From Chlorobiota bacterium (GTDB lineage Bacteria > Bacteroidota > Bacteroidia > Bacteroidales > Marinilabiliaceae): 64,000 bases of DNA. Position 1 is the stretch's first letter, and each line of letters starts with the position of its first letter. Of the stretch, positions 16,288 to 24,524 are shown piece by piece. The notes beneath the pieces are model-generated. The model saw only the letters and a program-made list of their open reading frames with translations, was not told the DNA's origin and searched no databases. The position numbers were made by a program, and so were the translations under genes. The stretch lies in contig JAADEM010000071.1 in assembly GCA_013153405.1 (NCBI GenBank), positions 18,327-82,326 of the forward strand. The letters are read 5' to 3'.

Positions 16288-16713
16288 TCACCCATTCAAT
16301 TTATGCTTAAACGCCAACGCATACATTCTCATCTGTTTTATCATTGAAACAAGGCCGTTGGAACGAGTTGGCGATAAATGCTCCTTCAATCCTATTTTCT
16401 CAATGAAATAAAGCTCACTATTAAGTATTTCATCGGGAGTATGCCCCGACAAAACCCTGATAAGCAAAGCTACAATTCCTTTTGTAATTATAGCATCACT
16501 GTCGGCAGTGTAATAAACCTTACCGTCTTTCATTTCTGCACTTAACCACACTCTCGACTGACAACCTTCTATCAGGTTTTGCTCAACCCGGTTTTTCTCA
16601 TCGAAGCCTTCCAGGCTATTGCCAATTTCGATCAGATAAGCATATTTGTCCATCCAGTCGTCAAAAACTGAAAATTCTTCGATTATCTCGTCCTGTTTTT
16701 CGTTGATGGTCAT
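16288..16713 (-). CDS. sufE: SufE sulfur-acceptor protein
   Basis: Accepts persulfide sulfur from SufS and stimulates its cysteine desulfurase activity. The 141 residues are full length for SufE. The acceptor residue is Cys51 in the motif EGCQSRVW, followed by the conserved stretch ADSDAIITKGIVALLIRVLSG. It starts 20 bp after sufS, the standard arrangement for this pair. A cytoplasmic protein with no signal sequence. Confidence 0.93.
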   Translation of the reverse strand: MTINEKQDEIIEEFSVFDDWMDKYAYLIEIGNSLEGFDEKNRVEQNLIEGCQSRVWLSAEMKDGKVYYTADSDAIITKGIVALLIRVLSGHTPDEILNSELYFIEKIGLKEHLSPTRSNGLVSMIKQMRMYALAFKHKLNG

Positions 16714-16733
16714 TTTTCCTTGTATTTATTCTA

Positions 16734-17951
16734 TTATCCAAATATCTTTTTTACCTTTTCAATTCCGTCAACCAGTTTATCCACCTCCTCTTTTGTATTA
16801 TATATAGCGAATGAAGCTCTAACCGTTCCGGGAATTCCGTATCTGTCCATCACCGGCTGGGCACAATGATGTCCGGTTCGCACAGCGATTCCGAGTTTAT
16901 CCAACATCACACCCATATCATAAGGATGTATTTTCCCTACAAGGAACGATACCACACCCGACTTTTTTTCTGCTGTTCCGTATATCTTAAGGCCATCAAT
17001 TGCAGACAATTTTTCGGTTGCATAATCAAGCAGTTCTTTTTCATAACCCACAATATCCTCCCAACTATAGGAAGAAAGATAATCAACTGCAGCACCAAGG
17101 CCTATTGCTCCTGCGTAATCAGGCGTACCCGCCTCAAATCTGAATGGAAGTTCATTGTAAGTGGTCTTCTCAAAAGTCACATTTTTTATCATTTCACCAC
17201 CACCATGCCAGGGAGGCATTTTATTCAGCAACTCTTCTTTACCATAAAGAACTCCTATTCCTGTAGGACCGTACAGTTTATGGCCTGAAAAAACATAAAA
17301 ATCGGCATCAAGTTCCCTCATGTCCACCGGAAAATGGTGAACTGCCTGTGCTCCGTCTATCAGTACTTTTGCATTCATTTTATGTGCAGCCTCAATAATC
17401 TCTTTTACGGGATTAACAGTACCAAGCGCATTTGAAACATGAGCAACAGCAACCAGCCTGGTCTTTTCATTCAGCATGCCGTAATACTCATCTAGTACAA
17501 GCTCTCCATCTTCATTTAAAGGAATAACTTTAAGCTTGATTCCTTTTCTTTCTCGAAGCAATTGCCATGGAACGATGTTGGAATGATGCTCCAGTTCAGA
17601 AACAATAACTTCATCATCTTCCGATAGAAAGTTGTCTCCAAATGTATTGGCCACAAGGTTTATCGCCTCTGTGGTTCCGCGGGTAAAGATTATTTCGTAT
17701 GAGTTCCGGGCATTTATAAATTTCTGTATTTTCTCACGTGCATTCTCAAACTCACCGGTACATACATTGCTTAAAAAATGTGTTCCTCTGTGAATATTAC
17801 TGTTGTAATCAGTATAAACCCTGCTTACAGCATCAATAACCGCCTGCGGCTTTTGCATTGTTGCGGCATTATCGAGATATACCAGCGGTTTACCGTTCAC
17901 TTCCCTTGCCAGTATCGGGAAATCGGTTCGTGCAGTGTTTATATCTTTCAT
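16734..17951 (-). CDS. sufS: SufS cysteine desulfurase
   Basis: A PLP-dependent group II cysteine desulfurase that mobilises sulfur from L-cysteine for cluster assembly. The 405 residues match SufS. The PLP-binding lysine is Lys225 (FSGHKLYGPTG) and the persulfide-carrying cysteine is Cys363 (RTGHHCAQP), in the RxGHHCA loop typical of SufS rather than IscS. It lies between sufD (33 bp) and sufE (20 bp) in the operon. Confidence 0.95.
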   Translation of the reverse strand: MKDINTARTDFPILAREVNGKPLVYLDNAATMQKPQAVIDAVSRVYTDYNSNIHRGTHFLSNVCTGEFENAREKIQKFINARNSYEIIFTRGTTEAINLVANTFGDNFLSEDDEVIVSELEHHSNIVPWQLLRERKGIKLKVIPLNEDGELVLDEYYGMLNEKTRLVAVAHVSNALGTVNPVKEIIEAAHKMNAKVLIDGAQAVHHFPVDMRELDADFYVFSGHKLYGPTGIGVLYGKEELLNKMPPWHGGGEMIKNVTFEKTTYNELPFRFEAGTPDYAGAIGLGAAVDYLSSYSWEDIVGYEKELLDYATEKLSAIDGLKIYGTAEKKSGVVSFLVGKIHPYDMGVMLDKLGIAVRTGHHCAQPVMDRYGIPGTVRASFAIYNTKEEVDKLVDGIEKVKKIFG

Positions 17952-17984
17952 AATCCGGTTTTTCTTATAAGAAAAAATTATTAA

Positions 17985-19376
17985 TCAGAAACAGTTCAGC
18001 GAATTTGAGGGCTCGGCACAAACAACACAAAAGTCACACTTGTCAAGTTCACCTCTGAAACGTTTCTCTACCAGTTCACGTATCTGCTCTTTAAGGGCTT
18101 CCACTTTTATTTTATCTATAACCTCATAAGCAAATGCATACATCAGCAATACTCTGGCTTCTTCCTTGCTTATTCCACGTGAGCGCAGATAAAACATAGC
18201 TTCATCATCAAGCTGGCCAACGGTTGCACCATGGCTGCACTTCACATCATCGGCATATATCTCAAGCTGAGGTCTGGTACTCATTCTTGCAAGATCTGTA
18301 AGCAGAATGTTATTATTCGATTGGTATGCATTTGTGTTCTGAGAATCTTCCCGTACAAGCACCCTTCCGGTAAAGGCCCCAGTTGCCCTGTCATCAAGGA
18401 CCCCCTTAAACAGTTCGAAACTTGTACAGTTTGGTTTGGCATGGTCGATAAATGTGAAATTATCAACATGCTGATTTTTATCACTCAGATACAGTCCGTA
18501 TAAATGACTCTCTGCATTTTCGCCATTAAGTTTGTAAAATATATTGTTCCGGGCGATTCCGGCATGAAGAGTTATGTTGTTTGTAAGTACATTCGATGAT
18601 GCTTTTTGCTCAATAAAAAGCCCGGCCACCTGTGTGGTGAGATTATGCTGATTCTGTTGGTTATAATACTCAATAAAAGCGTTTTCACCGGCAAACACTT
18701 CAGTTACACTATTCATCACGAATTTACTCGGAGTCAGGGTGTGGTCACACACCAGAATACGCGCCTGACTGTTTTGTTCCACTATAACCATATTTCGCTG
18801 AAATGCTGCAATATCGCTGTCACCGGTCAGAATATTAACTATCTGAAGCGGCTTGTCAAGCACCACTCCATCGGGCACATAAATAAAAACCCCGTCCTGA
18901 GCAAACATCCCGTTCAATGCGGTAAAACCGTCACGTTCAAATCTGGCTGCTTTGTTATAATACTTTTCAAAGATTTCAGGATATTTTATAGCACCCTCTT
19001 TCAGGCTTCCGAAAAAAACACCATCGGGTAAAGACTCTGCCACCTTATTTTTTGCAGAGTACCATCCGTTAATTACAAATACCGAATATGTTTCAAGAGC
19101 AGTTACCTCGCATTTAAAAAAATCTTCCAGTTGCGAATCGGTATCCGTATGGACAAAACTAAAGTCAAAACTTCCTTTCAGGAATGGCTGTATATTTGTA
19201 TACTTATAATCTTCATCCCTGTCATCTGGAATTCCCTTCAGGTCAAAACTTTCAAAACACTCATTACGGACGTTATTAATTACATCAGGTGAATGCCTTT
19301 CGATAAGCTTCCTGTTTTCCTCAAAAAGCTCTTTATAGTTTTCCTTTACTTCTTCTATTCTTTTTGTTACGCTCAT
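17985..19376 (-). CDS. sufD: SufD scaffold subunit
   Basis: A subunit of the SufBC2D scaffold on which Fe-S clusters are built. The 463-residue protein shows the beta-helix core shared with SufB and the C-terminal signature DDVKCSHGATVGQLDDEAMFYLRSRG (split here as DDVKCSHGATVG and DEAMFYLRSRG). The tail ends in several cysteines (CDFCVVC and NCF), a feature I believe recurs in Bacteroidota SufD, although its role is unclear. Fourth gene position from the operon end, 75 bp after sufC. Confidence 0.93.
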   Translation of the reverse strand: MSVTKRIEEVKENYKELFEENRKLIERHSPDVINNVRNECFESFDLKGIPDDRDEDYKYTNIQPFLKGSFDFSFVHTDTDSQLEDFFKCEVTALETYSVFVINGWYSAKNKVAESLPDGVFFGSLKEGAIKYPEIFEKYYNKAARFERDGFTALNGMFAQDGVFIYVPDGVVLDKPLQIVNILTGDSDIAAFQRNMVIVEQNSQARILVCDHTLTPSKFVMNSVTEVFAGENAFIEYYNQQNQHNLTTQVAGLFIEQKASSNVLTNNITLHAGIARNNIFYKLNGENAESHLYGLYLSDKNQHVDNFTFIDHAKPNCTSFELFKGVLDDRATGAFTGRVLVREDSQNTNAYQSNNNILLTDLARMSTRPQLEIYADDVKCSHGATVGQLDDEAMFYLRSRGISKEEARVLLMYAFAYEVIDKIKVEALKEQIRELVEKRFRGELDKCDFCVVCAEPSNSLNCF

Positions 19377-19451
19377 CTTTTTTCGTTTAGCTTAAGCACT
19401 AGACTTTCAGCTGTTTATTTCTAACCACAAACCGGACACACACAAGCATCT

Positions 19452-20204
19452 TTACTCTTCAACCTCTTTTTTTATCCAGTCATATCCCTTTTCTTCAAGC
19501 TCAAGGGCAAGCTCTTTACCTGCAGATTTTACTATCCTGCCCTGATATAAAACATGTACAAAATCAGGAACAATATAATCAAGAAGGCGCTGATAATGAG
19601 TAATTACAATCACTGCATTATCGGGGCGTTTTAATTTATTTACCCCATTTGCCACAATACGCAAAGCATCAATATCAAGACCAGAATCTGTTTCGTCAAG
19701 AATTGCAAGCTTAGGCTCCAACATTGCCATCTGAAATATTTCATTCTTTTTCTTCTCTCCTCCCGAGAATCCTTCATTAACCGAACGATTTGTAAGATTC
19801 GAGTCTATTTCGACAAGTTTTTTCTTTTCGCGCATAAGTTTCAGGAATTCACTTGCCGACAGCGGTTCCAGCCCTTTATACTTTCGGTGTTCATTAAGAG
19901 CAGTACGCATAAAATTCACCATACTCACACCCGGTATCTCAACAGGATACTGAAAACTCAGAAATATTCCTTCGCGGGCTCTGTCTTCAGGTGAAAGTTC
20001 CAGCAGATTTTTTCCGTTAAACAACACTTCACCTTCCACAACTTTAAATTTCTCATTTCCTGTCAGTACGGAGGCTAGGGTGCTTTTACCGGAACCGTTC
20101 GGTCCCATAATAGCATGTATTTCTCCCGGCTTTACTTTAAGGTTTATTCCCCGTAATATCTCCTTATCATCTATGCTTGCATGCAGATTCTTTATCTCTA
20201 ACAT
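19452..20204 (-). CDS. sufC: SufC ATPase
   Basis: The ABC-type ATPase subunit of the SufBC2D complex; ATP binding drives the scaffold rearrangement that exposes the cluster site. The 250-residue protein has Walker A GPNGSGKST (34-42), the ABC signature NEGFSGGEKKKNE, Walker B (LAILDETDSGLD) and the H-loop ITHYQRLL. There are no membrane segments. It lies 90 bp after sufB and 75 bp before sufD. Confidence 0.95.
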   Translation of the reverse strand: MLEIKNLHASIDDKEILRGINLKVKPGEIHAIMGPNGSGKSTLASVLTGNEKFKVVEGEVLFNGKNLLELSPEDRAREGIFLSFQYPVEIPGVSMVNFMRTALNEHRKYKGLEPLSASEFLKLMREKKKLVEIDSNLTNRSVNEGFSGGEKKKNEIFQMAMLEPKLAILDETDSGLDIDALRIVANGVNKLKRPDNAVIVITHYQRLLDYIVPDFVHVLYQGRIVKSAGKELALELEEKGYDWIKKEVEE

Positions 20205-20294
20205 TTTATTCTGTAGTTAATTATTTTTATTTTTTCTTTATTCTCAATCTGTTTTTTACAAATAAAACTTAAACACAACAGCAATTTACTCCCG

Positions 20295-21743
20295 TCACCC
20301 TACACTTCCTTCCAGACTTATCTGCAATAGTTTCTGAGCTTCAACTGCAAACTCCATAGGCAGTTGATTTATAACATCCTTTACATAGCCATTAACTATG
20401 AGTCCGACTGCATCCTCGGTGGAAATTCCACGTTGATTACAGTAAAATATCTGATCTTCACCGATTTTTGACGTTGTTGCCTCATGCTCGACAATAGCAC
20501 TGTTGTTATGAGCATCAATATACGGGAAGGTATGAGCCCCGCACCTGTCACCTAAAAGTAAAGAGTCACATTGTGAAAAATTCCTGGCATTTGATGCTTT
20601 TTTAGCCACTTTTACCAATCCCCTGTAACTGTTCTGGCTTTTACCCGCCGATACTCCTTTCGACACTATCAGACTTCGGGTATTTTTACCAAGATGAATC
20701 ATTTTTGTTCCGGTATCAGCCTGCTGATAATTATTGGTTACTGCTACCGAATAAAATTCACCCACACTATGATCACCTTTAAGCACACAACTCGGATATT
20801 TCCAGGTTATTGCCGAGCCTGTTTCAACCTGAGTCCATGATATTTTTGAATAGTCACCTTTACACAGAGCTCTTTTGGTAACAAAATTATATATGCCACC
20901 TTTTCCTTCCTTATCGCCCGGATACCAGTTCTGAACAGTTGAATATTTCACTTCGGCACGTTCCATAACCACTATTTCTACAATGGCTGCATGAAGTTGA
21001 TTCTCATCGCGCTGTGGGGCTGTACAACCTTCAAGATAACTAACATAACTATCGTCGTCGGCTACAATCAAAGTCCGCTCAAACTGCCCGGTATTTATTG
21101 CATTTATTCTGAAATATGTAGATAGTTCCATCGGACAGCGGACTCCCTTCGGTATGTACACAAACGAACCGTCGCTAAACACGGCAGAGTTCAATGCTGC
21201 AAAATAATTATCAGCATATGAAACAACCGATCCAAGATATTTTTTCACAAGATCGGGATATTCCTGAATGGCCTCACTTATTGAACAAAAAATAATACCT
21301 TTTTCTGCCAGTGTTTCTTTAAATGTAGTCTTCACAGAAACACTGTCCATTACTGCATCAACAGCCACACCTGCAAGAACCTTCTGTTCGTCAAGAGGTA
21401 TTCCCAGCTTATCGAAAGTCGCTTTAAGTTCCGGATCTACTTCATCTAGACTTTTCAGTTCAGGTTTCTTTTTAGGTGCCGCATAATAAATAATGTCATC
21501 AAAATCAATCTCAGGTATTTTCAGATGAGGCCAGTCGGGCATCTTCATCTTTTTCCATTGGCGGTATGCCTTAAGGCGAAACTCAAGCATAAATTCCGGC
21601 TCATTTTTCTTTTCCGATATCAGACGAACCACATCTTCATTAAGTCCCTTAGGAATATAATCCATTTCTATATCAGAATAAAAACCGTACTTATACTCTC
21701 CTCCGGTTACATCATCCAGTATTTTATTTTTATCATCTGTCAT
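20295..21743 (-). CDS. sufB: SufB scaffold subunit
   Basis: The main scaffold subunit for nascent Fe-S clusters. The 482 residues are full length; visible signatures are the [17 protein letters not shown] segment, [38 protein letters not shown] and the C-terminal [19 protein letters not shown], which contains the conserved Cys expected as a cluster ligand. It is the first gene of the operon and follows a TAGTTTTG -7-like box at 21840-21847 by about 95 bp. No SufR or IscR-type regulator gene is visible nearby. Confidence 0.96.
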   Translation of the reverse strand: MTDDKNKILDDVTGGEYKYGFYSDIEMDYIPKGLNEDVVRLISEKKNEPEFMLEFRLKAYRQWKKMKMPDWPHLKIPEIDFDDIIYYAAPKKKPELKSLDEVDPELKATFDKLGIPLDEQKVLAGVAVDAVMDSVSVKTTFKETLAEKGIIFCSISEAIQEYPDLVKKYLGSVVSYADNYFAALNSAVFSDGSFVYIPKGVRCPMELSTYFRINAINTGQFERTLIVADDDSYVSYLEGCTAPQRDENQLHAAIVEIVVMERAEVKYSTVQNWYPGDKEGKGGIYNFVTKRALCKGDYSKISWTQVETGSAITWKYPSCVLKGDHSVGEFYSVAVTNNYQQADTGTKMIHLGKNTRSLIVSKGVSAGKSQNSYRGLVKVAKKASNARNFSQCDSLLLGDRCGAHTFPYIDAHNNSAIVEHEATTSKIGEDQIFYCNQRGISTEDAVGLIVNGYVKDVINQLPMEFAVEAQKLLQISLEGSVG

Positions 21744-22098
21744 ATTTAATCCTCTTTATGTATCATACTAACAAGTTCCAACTCTTTAAGTTCAACCAAA
21801 CCTGCTGTTCATATTACTTTATTTCATCAAAAAGGCACACAAAACTATAAATTATTTAGATTAAATTAAAATTAATTATGGTTTAGATAGAAAACATTTA
21901 AATAGATTTAAAAAACTGAACCAATCATAAAGTTAACTGTTATCTAACCACCGGTTTTTCTGACAATATTTCAAACATCAGGCAGAAACCGTTTATTTCT
22001 TTTCAAGGGGAAACAAAATATGAATTTTCACGTAAATAAAATTTATTTACACGATTATAATAATTATTAAGTATAACATAAAACAAAAGGAAAACACC
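21744..22098. other. Divergent intergenic region between sufB and a lipoprotein gene
   Basis: A 355-bp AT-rich gap between divergently read genes. It holds the candidate suf promoter box at 21840-21847 and an imperfect hairpin near 21950-21992 (ACCGGTTTTTCTG with CAGAAACCGT). No gene or RNA is recognised. Confidence 0.5.
21840..21847 (-). promoter_or_regulatory. Candidate -7 box of the suf operon
   Basis: TAGTTTTG on the minus strand matches TAnnTTTG exactly. A TTTA at about 20 bp upstream is a poor -33 match. The implied 5' leader is about 85-90 nt. Confidence 0.45.
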
Positions 22099-22629
22099 AT
22101 GAAAAAATTATTTATTATTGTTGCCGCATTATCGATTCTTGCGGTTTCTTGTGAAGTGCTGGACGAACTAACTCAATTTGACATGAGCTACGATTCTACA
22201 TTTACTGTAGACTCGGCTATTCCGATAAATGTACCATTTGACATCAGTACTCCTCCGGTTCAGACAAATTCAGAATCAACATTTGAAGGGTATAATACAG
22301 CTAAAAATCTTATTGATGAAATCACTCTGAAGAAAATGAAGCTTATTATTACTGCTCCCGAAGGTGAGAATTTTGATTTTTTGAGTAATCTGGAATTATA
22401 TATAAATGCTGACGGACTTGATGAAGAATTGATTGCCTCAATAGATAACATTCCCGAAGGTCAAACAGAACTCTTGCTTGATGTAGAAAACACCAACATA
22501 AAAGATTTTATTTATGCTGATGAATTTCAACTGAGAGTAAAAACCACAACTGATGAAATACTCACACAAGACATAGAAATCAAAGCTGAATATGTATTTC
22601 ACGTAAATGCTAAAATATTGGGAATATAA
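22099..22629 (+). CDS. Putative lipoprotein of unknown function
   Basis: I do not recognise a domain in this 176-residue protein. It has a lipoprotein signal peptide with the acylated Cys at residue 18 (LAVSCEV), so it should be exported and lipid-anchored. The mature part is acidic, with a segment rich in beta-prone residues and repeated ELLLDVENTNI-like stretches, and no cysteine besides the anchor. It has a purine-rich AAAGGAAAA ahead of the ATG. It is monocistronic, divergent from sufB, and followed by a repeat-rich gap. Confidence 0.8.
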   Translation: MKKLFIIVAALSILAVSCEVLDELTQFDMSYDSTFTVDSAIPINVPFDISTPPVQTNSESTFEGYNTAKNLIDEITLKKMKLIITAPEGENFDFLSNLELYINADGLDEELIASIDNIPEGQTELLLDVENTNIKDFIYADEFQLRVKTTTDEILTQDIEIKAEYVFHVNAKILGI

Positions 22630-23269
22630 TCCGGGACAAATCAGATAACATTTTTTAAACAACACACAATAGGCTGTCCAAAAAGTTATTATCCTGAATG
22701 AAAAGCCTGCCATACAAATCCGACTATTTTGTTAAAGCGGGCCTGTTAAATTACGGTGCAAACAGAGAGTTTCACACCCCACTTGTACTGATTTAATTTC
22801 TTTATACGGAAATACCTGTTCCTTCATGTAATAACAGTGTATTTATTCTTTTTGGACAGCCTCTTTTTATGGCAATCGCAAATCAAACCAGCACTCCTGG
22901 ATACCGTATCGAATAAATTTTTACAAGCCCCTTTTTTACAGGGCATAGTAACTAGTATAAACAAACCTTTTAAGCATAAAGCGGGCTTAACACTTCTGTT
23001 ATGGCATACCTTTAGTCTTTTTATACCTTATACATTCAATTATCAGGTATTTTTGCATTCAGTTTAGCGGCAGACTATTGTATATCGGTCTCAGCCGGAC
23101 AAAGAAACAATTGCCAAATCGTAACTATCGGATTTTTACAGCAGGTTTATTGCAACAACATTAAGATATGAGATTTATATACCGGCAAACTTTCTGACCA
23201 AAAAGTTTCTGCAAAAACCGGCCATGTAGATTTTTTTAATTCACATCACATAAAATTACATTAAAGCAT
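22630..23269. other. Repeat-bearing intergenic region without genes
   Basis: Almost 650 bp without a credible gene. A 192-bp unit at 22671-22862 is bounded by perfect 15-bp inverted repeats. The short open frames inside it and downstream have no start signals or protein-like composition. The remainder shows nothing recognisable. Confidence 0.6.
22671..22862. repeat. MITE-like unit with perfect 15-bp terminal inverted repeats
   Basis: AGGCTGTCCAAAAAG (22671-22685) and its exact complement (22848-22862) enclose 162 bp of non-coding DNA. The same arm occurs as a compact hairpin at 13416-13475 and in variant form at 28107 and 63905. A non-autonomous mobile element or two split hairpins are both possible. 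Confidence 0.6.
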
Positions 23270-23306
23270 AAAAAAAGGGACAACTCGTTAGTTGCCCCTT
23301 TCTTAT
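23268..23306 (-). terminator. Terminator of the lipoprotein gene at 23324-24172
   Basis: A-run, then a GGG(A)CAACT/AGTTGCCC stem around a 4-nt CGTT loop with T-rich flank on the minus strand, 20 nt beyond the stop codon. Confidence 0.8.
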
Positions 23307-23323
23307 TAACACTCAATGCAAAA

Positions 23324-24172
23324 CTACAGCTCTACTTCTTCAGTTACATCACCTACAGTAACTGTTATTAAGTTATCACATTCACCATCACCGTAATCAA
23401 TAGTTTTAGTTTCTGCTCCTTCTGTTTCAATGGTTACTATACCACTAACAGGATAGAAACATCCGTTTTTATAAATCAACGGTTCGGTAATTGTAAGTGT
23501 AAAATTATTTCCATCAATATCAACTCCAGAACCTCCACCGGTTACCGACCATACATCGTCAGCAAACAAGAAGGTATCACCTCCTTCAATCAGTTCTGCC
23601 ACTTTCTCACAATTCCAGGTCATTGATGTACCATCGGCATAAGTAACTTTACCATCAGTAAGTTTTTTAAGAAATGTCATGTTACCTGCATCATTAAGGC
23701 CGGTATTAAGAATTGTTTTAACACCTTCAATTTTATTTCCATCGAAATAGAAGTTATCAAAAGTCATTTCCCTTAAAGAACCTTCATTTCTCCAAAAGTC
23801 AGACAGTGTAACATGAATCTTTCCTGTACGGGTATGACCACAGGCACACACACAGCTGCTATCTCCAAAGTCTACAGTCCAGCTACGCGGCCAGAAAAGA
23901 CCATCATCATTCGGCTCAATGGTTATCGTAAAACATCTGGTATCAGTAGACTTCAAAACCTCTTCGGTAAGTTCACCCGATTCATCGGTTGAAAGAGCCT
24001 CATCAACATCACTTAAAGTATATGCGCCAATAAGGTTGGCATAATCTGTAGCATCCGTTTTAACAACAGTATCATCCTTAACGGTGTCGTCATCTAAATT
24101 ACTGCACGATTGTAATGCTGATAATCCCATTACAAACGCCAAAATCACTAAAATTTCACTTAATCTTTTCAT
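23324..24172 (-). CDS. Putative exported lipoprotein of unknown function
   Basis: A 282-residue protein with a lipoprotein signal peptide (Cys23, ALQSCSN). After a Thr/Asp-rich linker it contains a beta-rich domain with the phrase WPRSWTVDFGDSSCVCACGHTRTGKI, followed by MTFDNFYFDGNKIEG and GTSMTWNCEK. This pattern is familiar from uncharacterised Bacteroidota lipoproteins, but I can name no function. The CVCACG cysteines could form disulfides or bind metal. It has its own terminator; upstream lies the three-stem structured region at 24209-24358. Confidence 0.8.
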   Translation of the reverse strand: MKRLSEILVILAFVMGLSALQSCSNLDDDTVKDDTVVKTDATDYANLIGAYTLSDVDEALSTDESGELTEEVLKSTDTRCFTITIEPNDDGLFWPRSWTVDFGDSSCVCACGHTRTGKIHVTLSDFWRNEGSLREMTFDNFYFDGNKIEGVKTILNTGLNDAGNMTFLKKLTDGKVTYADGTSMTWNCEKVAELIEGGDTFLFADDVWSVTGGGSGVDIDGNNFTLTITEPLIYKNGCFYPVSGIVTIETEGAETKTIDYGDGECDNLITVTVGDVTEEVEL

Positions 24173-24208
24173 AACTCATTCTTTTTAAATTAACACTTTT
24201 AAAAACCC

Positions 24209-24358
24209 TTTCTCTGTTTTTACATTTTATAACAATACAAACATAATACACAAGTATTGCTGATATGTTATAATTTTTCACAAAAATTGTATAATTTTCC
24301 GCTTATCCGTTTTTTGTGAAAAATACCTGAAAGAATCTATAATGTAAAAACAGAGAAA
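24209..24358. repeat. Three-stem inverted-repeat structure
   Basis: An outer perfect 18-bp inverted repeat (24209-24226 with 24341-24358, TTTCTCTGTTTTTACATT) encloses two further hairpins: TTATAAC/GTTATAA arms (24228-24234, 24267-24273) with CAATAC/GTATTG inside, and a 15-nt pair at 24273-24287 and 24310-24324 with one mismatch. Drawn as RNA or single-stranded DNA it forms a three-way junction. Confidence 0.7.
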
Positions 24359-24491
24359 AGAGCTTATCTATTTACCATATAGCATATATAATATTATAAT
24401 CGTATGACACGATAATAACTCAATACTTTTGAGCAAATCATTATTTTTTATTTTAATAAGCAAACATTTATATACATAATTCCCTTCTTTT

Positions 24492-24499
24492 TATTTTTG
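24492..24499 (+). promoter_or_regulatory. Candidate -7 box of the phosphoesterase gene
   Basis: TATTTTTG, an exact TAnnTTTG match, lies 26 bp before the start codon of the gene at 24525. The -33 region is not convincing. Confidence 0.45.
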
Positions 24500-24524
24500 T
24501 AACTTAACTAACAAATACACCATT

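Larger units (their letters stand above)
24173..24524. other. Divergent gap with structured repeat and promoter
   Basis: No gene is seen in this 352-bp gap between a lipoprotein gene (-) and the beta-propeller/phosphoesterase gene (+). Its main content is the three-stem inverted-repeat structure at 24209-24358, and a TATTTTTG box at 24492-24499. Confidence 0.7.

Noticed and set aside
22837..23067. 76-codon open frame on the + strand
   Set aside because: Begins inside the inverted-repeat unit, hydrophobic by chance in T-rich DNA, without promoter, ribosome site or recognisable motif.
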